Assembly (NCBI RefSeq): GCF_029382225.1
Contig: NZ_JARLTC010000005.1
Span: 186,001-250,000 of the forward strand
Source: Spongiactinospora sp. TRM90649
GTDB taxonomy: Bacteria; Actinomycetota; Actinomycetes; Streptosporangiales; Streptosporangiaceae
Length of the DNA: 64,000 nucleotides
Direction: 5' to 3'
Shown here: positions 16,918-24,983 of the stretch, in pieces
How the letters are laid out: each line of letters starts with the position of its first letter
Numbering within the stretch: the stretch's first letter is position 1
Program-made: the position numbers and the translations under genes
The notes under the pieces: generated by a model
The model's database searches: none
Told to the model about the DNA's origin: nothing
What the model saw: only the letters and a program-made list of their open reading frames with translations

Positions 16918-17712
16918 GTGCGACAACTACGACAGCCGCGCCTCGCAGAGATCGTAGCCGCGAAGTTGCGCGACGACATCCTGTCGGGCCGGCTGACGGA
17001 AGGTGACAGCCTGCCCCGTCAGGAGCACCTTTTCACCGAGTTCCGGGTCAGCCTGCCCGCCGTCCGCGAGGCGATGCGCATCCTGGAGACCGAAGGACTG
17101 GTCTCCGTGCGCCGGGGCAACGTCGGCGGCGCCGTCGTGCACCTGCCGACGCCGCAGCGCATCGCCCGCACCATCAGCATGGTCCTGCAGACGCGGCAGA
17201 CCACCATGGCCGACGTCAGCGGCGCGCTGCTCCACCTGGAGCCGGCCTGCGTGGCGCTGTGCGCCGCGCGGCCCGACCGCGCCGAGACCACGGTGCCGCA
17301 GCTCCGGCGGGTCATCGAGGAGCAGCAGGACACCTTCGACGACCCGGAGCAATTCCCGATCGGCGCCCGGCGCTTCCACGAGACCATCGTGGAGACCTGC
17401 GGCAACGAGACCATGATCGTGATCATCGGCTCGCTGGAGATGATCTGGACCGCGCACGAGTCCACGGTGTGGTCCGAGGTCGACGAGCAGGCCGAGCCCG
17501 ACTCCCCGATGGCGCGCAAGTCGCTGCGGGCGGCGCTGCGCGACCACGAGAAGATCGTGGACGCGATCGAGGCGGGCGACGGCGCGCGTGCCGTCCGGCT
17601 GGCCAGTGCCCACCTGGCGGCGACCAGGCGGTCGAGCCTCGGCTCCACCAGCGGCGCCATCGTCGACACCGACCTGCTCGACAACATGGACTACGGCGGC
17701 GCACCGTCGTAG
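16918..17712 (+). CDS. GntR-family (FadR/FCD) transcriptional regulator
   Basis: 264 residues from GTG 16918, preceded by GAGAGG. The N-terminal winged helix is clear (LAEIVAAKLRDDILSGRL, then LPRQEHLFTEFRVSLPAVRE and RILETEGLVSVRRG). The remainder is an all-helical FCD effector domain with a metal-site-like histidine in RRFHETIVETCGN and further His residues. A strong hairpin terminator follows, so it is transcribed alone. Its likely targets are itself and the adjacent short-chain dehydrogenase/MaoC genes. Confidence 0.88.
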   Translation: MRQLRQPRLAEIVAAKLRDDILSGRLTEGDSLPRQEHLFTEFRVSLPAVREAMRILETEGLVSVRRGNVGGAVVHLPTPQRIARTISMVLQTRQTTMADVSGALLHLEPACVALCAARPDRAETTVPQLRRVIEEQQDTFDDPEQFPIGARRFHETIVETCGNETMIVIIGSLEMIWTAHESTVWSEVDEQAEPDSPMARKSLRAALRDHEKIVDAIEAGDGARAVRLASAHLAATRRSSLGSTSGAIVDTDLLDNMDYGGAPS

Positions 17713-17728
17713 TCCATGTGGGGTGCTT

Positions 17729-17765
17729 CGCAGGGCCGGTCCGGCGTCGCCGGACCGGCCCTGCG
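17729..17765 (+). terminator. Hairpin terminator after GntR gene
   Basis: A perfect 17-bp inverted repeat with a 3-nt loop (arms 17729-17745 and 17749-17765), starting 17 bp after the GntR stop. There is no T tract, which is common in actinomycetes. Confidence 0.8.
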
Positions 17766-17771
17766 CGCTAG

Positions 17772-18476
17772 ACCAGACCCGGCGGCTGGCGAACCGAGCT
17801 GGCCGAGGCGTGGCTCGAACCGGACCGCGACCCCGCGCCGCGGGTCATCGTGCACACCGGCGAGGGGCGGGCCTTCCAGACCGGGGCCGACCTCTCCGAG
17901 ATGGCGGGCGACGGCGTGGGCATGCGGCGCTACCAGCACGACCTCCTGGACCTCGACCTGCACTTCACCTCCTGGCACCAGAAGGTGGCCAAGCCGGTCA
18001 TCGCCGCGGTGAACGGCATCTGCGCGGGCGGCGGGCTGCACTTCGTCGCCGACGCCGACATCGTGATCGCCGCCTCCGACGCGACGTTCTTCGATCCGCA
18101 CCTCAGCGTCGGCCAGGTGACCGCGATAGAGATGATCGGCCTGGCCAAGAAGATGCCGTTCGAGGCGGTCATGCGGATGGCCCTGTGCGGCTCGCACGAG
18201 CGGCTGACGGCGCGGCGCGCCTACGAGCTGGGCATGGTCAGCCAGGTGGTGGACCCGCCGGAACGGCTCAGGGAGGAGGCGCAGGAACTGGCCGAGAAGA
18301 TCGCGCGCGACTCCCCCGCCGCGATGGCGGCGACCAAGAAGGCCCTGTGGGCGGCGCTGGAGCTGGGGCTCACGGACGCGTGCCGGGTCGGCGCGCAGCA
18401 TCTGGTCGGTCTGTGGGGCCATGCGGACCAGACCGAGGGGCCGCGGGCCTTCGTGGAGAAGCGCCCACCGCACTGA
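17772..18476 (+). pseudogene. Enoyl-CoA hydratase/isomerase, N-terminally truncated
   Basis: The crotonase core is intact from about 17840 on: FQTGADLSEM, PVIAAVNGICAGGGLHFVAD (oxyanion-hole region) and the C-terminal helices (SPAAMAATKKALWAALE). Homology-like sequence starts only at 17772, right after a stop codon and the GntR terminator (WRTELAEAWLEPD), so about 25-30 N-terminal residues and the original start are lost. A GTG at 17850 could still initiate a 208-residue product, but it would miss the first strands of the fold. The fold suggests acyl-CoA hydration or isomerisation with the SDR and MaoC genes downstream. Confidence 0.7.
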
Positions 18477-18524
18477 GTCATATAACTTTCTGTTATTAAT
18501 GATAAAAATAGGATTAGGAGAGAG

Positions 18525-19268
18525 ATGAGCAATTTCGAGGGGGGCGGCGCCGTCGTCACCGGGTCCGCCCGGGGCATCGGCCTGGCCATCGCGACCGTGC
18601 TGGCCAGGCACGGAGCGTCGGTCGTGATCAGTGACATCGACGCCGACGCGGCGGGCGAGGCCGCCGCCGGGCTCGTCGCCGAGGGGCACCGGGCCATCGC
18701 GGTGCCCTGCGACGTAACGGACGAGGCGGCCGTCACAGCCCTGGTGGACGCCTGCCGCGAGTCCTTTGGCTCGATCGAGGTGATGGTCAACAACGCGGGC
18801 ATCACTCGTGACTCCACCATGGCGAAAATGTCCCTCGACGACTTCCGCACCGTCGTGGACGTGCATCTCACCGGCGCGTGGCTGGGCACCCGCGCCGCCG
18901 GGCGCGTCATGCGCGAGCAGCGGCGCGGCGCGATCGTGAACATCTCCTCGATCTCCGGCAAGGTCGGCAACTTCGGGCAGACCAACTACAGCGCCGCCAA
19001 GGCCGGCATCATCGGCCTGACCAAGGCCGCCGCCCGCGAGATGGCCAAGTACGGCGTCCGCGTCAACGCCATCCAACCCGGCCCCATCCGCACCGCGATG
19101 ACCGCCGCCATGCCGCCCGAGGTGCTCGACCGGATGCTGGAGAGCATCCCGCTCGGCCGGATCGGCGAGCCCGAGGACGTGGCCAACGCCGCCCTGTTCC
19201 TCGGTTCCGACCTGTCCGGCTTCATCACCGGCACGGTCATCGAGGTGGCCGGCGGAAGGAACATGTAG
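18525..19268 (+). CDS. Short-chain dehydrogenase, 3-oxoacyl-ACP/CoA reductase type
   Basis: 247 residues from ATG 18525 with an AGGAGA ribosome site. The NAD(P) motif is TGSARGIG, NNAG is at about residue 88, catalytic Ser is in NISSISG, and YSAAK holds Tyr and Lys. The end FITGTVIEVAGGRNM is typical of FabG-like SDRs. Its stop overlaps the MaoC start by one base. With MaoC it could run the reduction and hydration steps of a beta-oxidation-like or ketide pathway. Two-residue codes alone do not distinguish ACP from CoA substrates. Confidence 0.88.
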   Translation: MSNFEGGGAVVTGSARGIGLAIATVLARHGASVVISDIDADAAGEAAAGLVAEGHRAIAVPCDVTDEAAVTALVDACRESFGSIEVMVNNAGITRDSTMAKMSLDDFRTVVDVHLTGAWLGTRAAGRVMREQRRGAIVNISSISGKVGNFGQTNYSAAKAGIIGLTKAAAREMAKYGVRVNAIQPGPIRTAMTAAMPPEVLDRMLESIPLGRIGEPEDVANAALFLGSDLSGFITGTVIEVAGGRNM

Positions 19269-19726
19269 TGCGCGTCTTCGACGACCTCGCGCGGTTCACC
19301 GCGTGCGTGGGCCAGGAGCTCGGCGTCAGCGAGTGGATGACGGTGGACCAGGAGCGCGTCGACACCTTCGCCGACGCCACCGGCGACCACCAGTGGATCC
19401 ACGTGAACCGGGAGCTGGCCGCGCGGGGGCCGTTCGGCACGACGATCGCGCACGGCTACCTGTCGCTGTCGCTGCTGCCCGGCCTGGTCCGCCAGGTGTT
19501 CCGGATCGAGGGCGTGCGGATGGCGGTCAACTACGGGCTGAACCGGGTGCGGTTCCCCAGCCCGGTGCCGGTGGGCTCGCGAGTGCGGGTCAGCGCGGCG
19601 CTGCTGTCGGCCAAGGAGGCGGGCGGCGGCGTCGAGGTCGTGCTGCGCGCGACGCTGGAGGTCGAGGGGTCGGGCAAACCGGCCTGTGTCGCCGAGACGG
19701 TCGGCCGCTACTACCCCGAGAACTGA
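19268..19726 (+). CDS. MaoC-like (R)-specific enoyl-CoA hydratase
   Basis: 152 residues from GTG 19268. A hot-dog fold is indicated by VDTFADATGDHQWIHVN (catalytic Asp and His of the hydratase 2 motif), followed by GPFGTTIAHGYLSLSL and the YGLNRVRFPSPVPVGSRV strand. It is translationally coupled to the SDR, so the two enzymes likely act on the same acyl thioester. A perfect hairpin follows the stop. Confidence 0.87.
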   Translation: MRVFDDLARFTACVGQELGVSEWMTVDQERVDTFADATGDHQWIHVNRELAARGPFGTTIAHGYLSLSLLPGLVRQVFRIEGVRMAVNYGLNRVRFPSPVPVGSRVRVSAALLSAKEAGGGVEVVLRATLEVEGSGKPACVAETVGRYYPEN

Positions 19727-19730
19727 GCGA

Positions 19731-19760
19731 ACGGCCGCGGTCCGTGCGGACCGCGGCCGT
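19731..19760 (+). terminator. Hairpin terminator after MaoC gene
   Basis: A perfect inverted repeat (arms 19731-19744 and 19747-19760) four bases after the MaoC stop. It closes the SDR-MaoC operon. Confidence 0.75.
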
Positions 19761-19773
19761 CGTCCACGCCGGG

Positions 19774-20100
19774 CTACCAGCTCTTGACGACCGGCAGGAC
19801 CTCATCGGCGAACCGCTTGAGGTCGGCGTACGCCGGCGGCGATCCACAGCGGCGGGTGCGGCCACTGCAGCGGCGCCGGCCGTACCATCAGGTCCTGGGG
19901 GTCGCAGTAGCGCCGGTGTGGGTGAACGGCTCGCCGGTCCAGGCGAGCTTCAGCACCTCAAGGCCCTCCTCCATCCTGGAGGGGCGAGTCTTGGGCGAGT
20001 AGCCCAGGGCGCGGTACTCGGCGGGGCTGTGCCCCGAGCCGACCGTGACGTCGAGCCGTCCCTCGCTGAGGTGGTCAAGCACGGCGGTCTCCTGTTGTTG
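19774..20100 (-). pseudogene. LLM-class flavin-dependent oxidoreductase remnant
   Basis: Reading leftwards, the first frame gives LDHLSEGRLDVTVGSGHSPA then KLAWTGEPFTHTG. The next frame gives RYCDPQDLMVRPAPLQWPHP and PPLWIAAG, and the last piece is YADLKRFADEVLPVVKSW before a stop at 19774. These are the middle and extreme C-terminus of a luciferase-like monooxygenase with at least one frameshift, a missing N-terminus and a missing C-terminal third. Confidence 0.65.
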
Positions 20101-20171
20101 GCGGTCAGATGCCATCGATGCATGTGGGCGCCTACGAACCGGGGAGGTGACATGCCGGACACCGATCTCTA

Positions 20172-20194
20172 ATCTTAGTAAGGATACATAAGAT
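20172..20194. promoter_or_regulatory. AT-rich inverted repeat upstream of the puuC-like operon
   Basis: ATCTTA and TAAGAT are separated by 11 bases in an otherwise GC-rich region, about 130 bp before the first start of the rightward operon. The size and spacing suit a dimeric regulator such as MarR or GntR. The function is inferred from position only. Confidence 0.35.
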
Positions 20195-20320
20195 AACAGT
20201 GCCTCACGTTCGATATCCACGATCGACCGGTTCAGGCATCGTTGACGAAAATCGTTTGGACCCATACATTCTCGTTTCAGCACCTGTGGTGGAGCCACGG
20301 CGAGAGGGGACCACCCACCG

Positions 20321-20383
20321 ATGTCCATCGACCTCACCGTCTTCGACGGGCGCTTCGCGCGCGAGCGGGAGGGCGCCCGGTGA
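20321..20383 (+). other. 20-codon ORF coupled to the PuuC-like gene (possible remnant)
   Basis: ATG 20321 follows GAGAGGGGA and reads MSIDLTVFDGRFAREREGAR before a TGA that overlaps the next GTG start by 3 bp. A good ribosome site and coupling make translation likely. It may be a leader peptide or the fused ends of a deleted gene. No homology is recognised. Confidence 0.4.
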
Positions 20384-21873
20384 CGGCGGGCGCGACCCAC
20401 GAGACCTGGCTGGCGCTGGCCAGCGAGCTGGACCCGCCCACCGGCCACCACATCGACGGCGTGGACGAACCGCGCGGCGCCGGGGTGTTCTCGGTCGTCT
20501 CACCACGCGACGGCCGCACGCTGGCCGAGGTGGCGGACGGTGGGGAGCCGGAGGTCGCGCTCGCGGTCGCCGCCGCCCGCCGCGCCTTCGACACCGGGCC
20601 CTGGCCTCGGATGGCCCCGGCCGAGCGCGGCCGGGCGCTGCTGCGCCTGGCCGACCTGATCGAGGAGCACCGCGACCGGCTGGCCCTGCTGGTGTCCCTG
20701 GAGATGGGCAAGCCGATCGCCGACGCCCACGGCATCGAGCTGCGCGCCGCCATCGGCACCTTCCGCTGGTACGGCGAGCTGGCCGGCAAGCTCACCGACG
20801 AGGCCCCGCACGTGCCCGGCGACGCGCTCGCCCTGGTCTCCCGCGAACCGGCCGGGGTGGTCGGCGCGGTCGTGCCGTGGAACTTCCCGCTCACGCTGGC
20901 CTCCTGGAAGATCGCGCCCGCGCTGGCCGCCGGCTGCACGGTGGTGCTCAAGCCGTCGGAGCGCTCGCCGCTGTCGGCGATCGAGCTGACGCGCCTGGCC
21001 ACAGCGGCCGGCCTGCCGCCAGGCGTGCTCAACGTGGTCTGCGGCGACGGCCCCACGGCGGGGCGCGCCCTCGGCCTGCACCCCGGCGTCGACGTGCTGG
21101 CATTCACCGGCTCGGACACGGTGGGGCGGGAGTTCCTGCGCTACTCGGCCGACTCGAACCTCAAGCGCGTCTGGCTGGAACTGGGCGGCAAATCCCCCAA
21201 CATCATCCTGCCGGACGCGCCCGACCTGGAGGCCGCCGCCGCCACCGCCGCGTGGGGCATCTTCTTCAACCAGGGCGAGATGTGCACCGCGCCCTCGCGG
21301 CTGCTGGTGCACCGCTCGATCGCCGAGCGGGTCACCGAGGCCGTCGTGGAACGTGCCCGCGCGCTGCGGGTCGGCGATCCCCTGGACCCGGCCACCGAGA
21401 TGGGCCCGCTAGCCGGGGAGAGCCATCTGGGACGCGTGCTCGGCCACATCGAGTGGGGCATCGCGCAGGGCGCGCGGCTGCGCACCGGAGGCATCCGGAC
21501 GCTGGACCCCAGTGGCGGGTCGTTCCTGGAGCCCACCGTGTTCGACGAGGTGGACCCGCGCAGCCGCCTGGCCACGGAAGAGGTCTTCGGGCCGGTGCTG
21601 TCGGTGTTCGCCTTCGACGACGTGGACGAGGCCGTCGCGCTGGCCAACGCCAGCGAATACGGCCTGGCGGCCGGGCTGTGGACCTCCGACCTGAGCACGG
21701 CGCACCGGGTCTCCCGGGCGCTGCGGGCGGGCACGGTGTGGGTCAACTGCTACGAGGAGGGCGACCTGACCGTGCCGTTCGGCGGCATGAAGCGGTCCGG
21801 CAACGGGCGCGACAAGTCGATCCACGCCCTGGAGAAGTACACCGAGCTCAAGACCACCTGGATCCAGTTGTGA
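20380..21873 (+). CDS. puuC: Aldehyde dehydrogenase, PuuC-like (gamma-glutamyl-aminoaldehyde dehydrogenase)
   Basis: 497 residues from GTG 20380. It has the ALDH landmarks VVPWNFPLTLASWKI (cofactor site), LELGGKSPNIIL (general-base Glu) and FFNQGEMCTAPSRL (catalytic Cys), and ends KYTELKTTWIQL as in the PuuC/AldH subgroup. The GTG overlaps the small ORF before it, and the stop overlaps the gamma-glutamyl hydrolase start by 4 bp. In the Puu pathway PuuC oxidises gamma-glutamyl-aminobutyraldehyde. Here the aldehyde could instead derive from an aromatic amine, given the homoprotocatechuate genes opposite. Confidence 0.85.
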   Translation: MTAGATHETWLALASELDPPTGHHIDGVDEPRGAGVFSVVSPRDGRTLAEVADGGEPEVALAVAAARRAFDTGPWPRMAPAERGRALLRLADLIEEHRDRLALLVSLEMGKPIADAHGIELRAAIGTFRWYGELAGKLTDEAPHVPGDALALVSREPAGVVGAVVPWNFPLTLASWKIAPALAAGCTVVLKPSERSPLSAIELTRLATAAGLPPGVLNVVCGDGPTAGRALGLHPGVDVLAFTGSDTVGREFLRYSADSNLKRVWLELGGKSPNIILPDAPDLEAAAATAAWGIFFNQGEMCTAPSRLLVHRSIAERVTEAVVERARALRVGDPLDPATEMGPLAGESHLGRVLGHIEWGIAQGARLRTGGIRTLDPSGGSFLEPTVFDEVDPRSRLATEEVFGPVLSVFAFDDVDEAVALANASEYGLAAGLWTSDLSTAHRVSRALRAGTVWVNCYEEGDLTVPFGGMKRSGNGRDKSIHALEKYTELKTTWIQL

Positions 21874-22580
21874 GACCCCTGATCGCCGTACCCGCCCGGT
21901 TCTCCGCCTCGGCCTCGGCGCTGCGCTACGCGGCGGAGGTCGCCGCCCGCGCCCTGGTGGAGGCGGTCTGGCGGGCGGGCGGCGAGCCCGCCGTCGTGCA
22001 TCCGCACGCGCCGGGCGGGCACGCCGACCCGGACGACGTGGCGGCCCGGCTGTCCCGGTTCGACGGCCTGTTGCTGCCGGGCGGCGGCGACCTGGCCCCG
22101 CACCGCTACGGCGCCGCCGAGACGCACCGCGACGTCTACGACGTGGACGACGAGCAGGACGGCTTCGACCTGGCGCTGGCCAGGGCCGCGCTCACCTCGG
22201 GCCTGCCCACCCTGGCGGTGTGCCGGGGCCTGCAGGTGGTCAACGTGGCGCTCGGCGGGACCCTGGAACAGGACATGGGCGGCCCCGGGCGCGAGCACCG
22301 CCATGTCGTCCATCCGGTCGAACCGCGGCCGGACTCCCTGCTCGGACGCCTGACGGGCGTGCCGAAGCTCGACGCCTCCTGCTACCACCACCAGCGGGTG
22401 GACCGGCTCGGCGACGGGCTGGTCGCCACCGCCCACGCCGCCGACGGGACGCTGGAGGCGTTCGAACGGCCGGGCTCGCCCGGCTGGTTCGTCGCCGTCC
22501 AGTGGCACCCGGAGGACACCGCCCGCGACGACGACGCCCAGCAGGCGCTGTTCACCGCCCTGGTCGCCGCGTCCCGCTAG
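21870..22580 (+). CDS. puuD: Gamma-glutamyl amide hydrolase, PuuD-like (class I glutamine amidotransferase fold)
   Basis: 236 residues. The catalytic cysteine is in LAVCRGLQVVNVALGG and the His-Glu pair is in VQWHPED; LLLPGGGDLAPHRYG and SCYHHQRVDRLG are family motifs of gamma-glutamyl-gamma-aminobutyrate hydrolase. It releases glutamate from a gamma-glutamylated acid, the last step after PuuC. GTG 21870 overlaps the puuC-like stop. Its 3' end overlaps the convergent MarR gene by 4 bp. Confidence 0.87.
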   Translation: MRPLIAVPARFSASASALRYAAEVAARALVEAVWRAGGEPAVVHPHAPGGHADPDDVAARLSRFDGLLLPGGGDLAPHRYGAAETHRDVYDVDDEQDGFDLALARAALTSGLPTLAVCRGLQVVNVALGGTLEQDMGGPGREHRHVVHPVEPRPDSLLGRLTGVPKLDASCYHHQRVDRLGDGLVATAHAADGTLEAFERPGSPGWFVAVQWHPEDTARDDDAQQALFTALVAASR

Positions 22581-23182
22581 GGCTGGGCGTCCGGGGCCCG
22601 GTCGATGCCCGCCGCCTTCGGGCGGCGGCCGCTGCGGCGCGGGGCGGGCGGAGATCCGCCGAGCAGGCGCAGGCGGCGTTCCTCGCCGTTCTCCTCCACC
22701 TGGCGCACGATGCGCCGCAGCGCGTCGGCGGTGGTCAGGCACTCCTCGGCGGACAGCCCCTCGGCCACGAACGCCTCCTCGGCGTTGAAGTCGGGGAACA
22801 CCCGCCGCATCAGGTCCTCGCCCTGCGGGGTGAGGCGGAGCAGCACCAGCCGCCGGTCGCTGGCGTGCTCGGACCGGGCGACCAGCCCGCGCGACTCCAG
22901 CGTCCGCGAGACGCCGGTCAGCGTGCCCTTGGAGACGCCCGCCTCCTCGGCGATCTGCCGCGACTCCGACTCTCCCCAGATCCAGATGACCCAGAGCACC
23001 ACGAACCCGGTCCAGGTCAGATCGACGTCGCGCAGGACGGAGTTCTCCAGGTGCTGCCGCACGGCGGCGGCGGCGCGATGGATGTTGGACACGACCGCCA
23101 TCTGCTCGTGCCGGATGGTGATGTCACCGAGGCGTGACGCGACCAGTTTCTCTGTCTCGGTGATGGAACGCTGACCTGGCAC
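22577..23182 (-). CDS. MarR-family transcriptional regulator of the hpa/gamma-glutamyl island
   Basis: 201 residues from GTG 23182, with GGAGGG before it. The winged helix is at about residues 60-115 (ESRQIAEEAGVSKGTLTGVS, RTLESRGLVAR, DRRLVLLRLTPQG). The C-terminal 30 residues are basic and proline-rich, longer than usual. It ends the leftward adc-hpaEDG group, but a TATAAT promoter in its own leader suggests independent transcription. By analogy with HpaR it probably represses the degradation genes until an aromatic ligand binds. Confidence 0.85.
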   Translation of the reverse strand: MPGQRSITETEKLVASRLGDITIRHEQMAVVSNIHRAAAAVRQHLENSVLRDVDLTWTGFVVLWVIWIWGESESRQIAEEAGVSKGTLTGVSRTLESRGLVARSEHASDRRLVLLRLTPQGEDLMRRVFPDFNAEEAFVAEGLSAEECLTTADALRRIVRQVEENGEERRLRLLGGSPPAPRRSGRRPKAAGIDRAPDAQP

Positions 23183-23207
23183 CCGCGGTTCCCTCCTGCA
23201 TCTCCGT

Positions 23208-23223
23208 TCGGGGCCGAATTATA
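23208..23223 (-). promoter_or_regulatory. MarR gene promoter with overlapping palindrome
   Basis: On the minus strand TATAAT lies at 23218-23223, directly upstream of the TTCGGCCCCGAA palindrome at 23208-23219. The two overlap by two bases, which suits autorepression. The transcript would start about 20-30 bases before GTG 23182. Confidence 0.45.
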
Positions 23224-23233
23224 TGCGCGGGGG

Positions 23234-24082
23234 TCAGGATCGCCGGGGCGGCCGGATCCCGCGGAACTCCCAGTCGCCGCCCAGGGCCGTGGACAGCACC
23301 TCCTCCGACTCCGTCGGCTGCGCGCCGACGTCGGAGCGGATCGGGACGGGACCGGTGACCACCTGGTTGGTGAGCCTGCCGAGCCCCTCCACCTCGACCT
23401 CGACCACGTCGCCCGGCCGTACCGGGCGGGAGTTGGCCGGGGTTCCGGACAGCAGCACGTCGCCGGGGTACAGCGTGATGGTGCGGGCGATGTCGGCGAC
23501 CAGGTAGTTCATGTCCCAGGTCATCTCGTCGGTGTTGCCGTCCTGCGCGACCTCGCCGTTGACGTACGTGCGCAGGTACTTGCCCCGGAAGTCCCAGTCG
23601 GTGACCAGGCCGGGGCCGAGCGGGCAGAGCGTGTCGGAGCCCTTGACCCGCAGCATCGAACCGGCGTCGGTGTCACGGAAGTCGTGCAGCCCGAAGTCGT
23701 TGGCGACGGTGTATCCGGCGATGTGCTCCCCGGCGTCCTCCGGCGCGATGTTGCGGCACGTCCTGCCGATGACGATGGCCACCTCGCCCTCGTAGTTCAG
23801 CCACTTGCAGCCCTCTGGGCGGACGATCGCGCCCCGGTGCGAGTTGAGCGCGGAGGTCGGCTTGTGGAAGTACGTCGGCGTGGCGGGCAGGCCGATCTGG
23901 AACTCCCGCACCCGGCTGATGTGGTTGAGGTGCACCGCGATGATCTTCGAGGGCACGACCGGGGGCAGGTGCGCGGCCTCCTCGGCGCGCACCCGGCGCC
24001 CGTCCGGCGAGACCAGGTCGTCGCCCTCGCGGACGACCTGGACGGCGGCGCCGTCGAGGAGGATGCGGCGGTACTCAGGCAT
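23234..24082 (-). CDS. hpaG: Fumarylacetoacetate-hydrolase family isomerase/decarboxylase of homoprotocatechuate pathway
   Basis: 282 residues. The FAH fold motifs are INYEGEVAIVIG-like (here WLNYEGEVAIVIGRTC, with metal-ligand Glu residues), HIAGYTVANDFGLHDFR and DVLLSGTPAN. HpaG acts on 5-carboxymethyl-2-hydroxymuconate (isomerase) or 5-oxopent-3-ene-1,2,5-tricarboxylate (decarboxylase). Only one FAH copy is complete here. The ATG follows AGGAGA and lies inside the end of hpaD (8-bp overlap). Confidence 0.83.
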   Translation of the reverse strand: MPEYRRILLDGAAVQVVREGDDLVSPDGRRVRAEEAAHLPPVVPSKIIAVHLNHISRVREFQIGLPATPTYFHKPTSALNSHRGAIVRPEGCKWLNYEGEVAIVIGRTCRNIAPEDAGEHIAGYTVANDFGLHDFRDTDAGSMLRVKGSDTLCPLGPGLVTDWDFRGKYLRTYVNGEVAQDGNTDEMTWDMNYLVADIARTITLYPGDVLLSGTPANSRPVRPGDVVEVEVEGLGRLTNQVVTGPVPIRSDVGAQPTESEEVLSTALGGDWEFRGIRPPRRS

Positions 24083-24983
24083 GTTCGATCTCCTGGCGGG
24101 GTGCGGTCCATCCGTCTGCGGGCCGGTCGAACCAGAGCAGCGCCTGGCCCGTGCCGACCGAGTTCTCGTACTCGCCGTACTGGCGGGCGGGCGCGGTGCA
24201 GCGTTCCTCGCCGAGGGCGCCCGCCATCATCAGGTAGTGCGAGAAGCCCGCCTCCGGCTTGAACCTGCGGAACTCCGGCATGGTCGTGAGCACCCGGTCG
24301 TGCCGGCCTTCCTTGAACCAGCCGATGCGCTCCTCGTCGGCCGCCCTGGCCTCCGGGGAGAAGATGTGCACGGGGTCGCTCGCCTCGTGGTCGCGCAACT
24401 GGCGCAGCGGCCAGAAGGTGTGCGACAGCGCCCCGGAGGCGATCACCAGCACCCGGCGGTCGGTGAGCGCGATGCCGTCGGCGAGCGCGCGGCCGAGCCG
24501 CAGGTGGTCCTCCATGTCGCCGGTCTGGCAGACGCCGATGGTCACCCAGCTCTTGTCCGGCAGGCCCTCGCCCAGGTACTTCCACAGGTTCGTGGTGGCG
24601 TAGTAGATCGGCAGGTAGTGGTCGTCGATCGGGGTGATCCAGGTGCCGTGCGCCCCGGCGAAGGAGGCGATGTTGTGCGCCAGCTCGGGGTCCCCGGGAA
24701 AGTCGTACGGCATGCGGCACATCCCGCGCGGCAGCTCCTCCGAGGTGAACAGCCCCGAGCGGCGCCGGTGGGAGGTGACGACGAACTCCACGGTGGTGGC
24801 CCAGTGCGAGTCGAGCACGACCACGGTGTCGTAGTCGAGGGTCTCGAAGACCTCCTCGCGCAACCGGCGCAGGCCGGTGACCAGGCTGATCTCCTTGCCG
24901 TCGTTCAGCTCCAGCCGGACGGCCTCGGGCAGGACGATGGTGGGCACGTGGGCCAGCAGGCCCGCTCCGACGATCTCACCCAT
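24075..24983 (-). CDS. hpaD: 3,4-dihydroxyphenylacetate (homoprotocatechuate) 2,3-dioxygenase, LigB-type
   Basis: 302 residues. This is a class III extradiol dioxygenase: GAGLLAHVPTIVLPEA supplies the first iron histidine, LDSHWATTVEFVV the second region, and IASGALSHTF the catalytic-His neighbourhood, followed by a conserved C-terminal MAGALGEERC. It opens the ring of homoprotocatechuate to 5-carboxymethyl-2-hydroxymuconic semialdehyde. It overlaps the upstream dehydrogenase by 8 bp, so it is translated from the same operon. Confidence 0.85.
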   Translation of the reverse strand: MGEIVGAGLLAHVPTIVLPEAVRLELNDGKEISLVTGLRRLREEVFETLDYDTVVVLDSHWATTVEFVVTSHRRRSGLFTSEELPRGMCRMPYDFPGDPELAHNIASFAGAHGTWITPIDDHYLPIYYATTNLWKYLGEGLPDKSWVTIGVCQTGDMEDHLRLGRALADGIALTDRRVLVIASGALSHTFWPLRQLRDHEASDPVHIFSPEARAADEERIGWFKEGRHDRVLTTMPEFRRFKPEAGFSHYLMMAGALGEERCTAPARQYGEYENSVGTGQALLWFDRPADGWTAPRQEIEHA

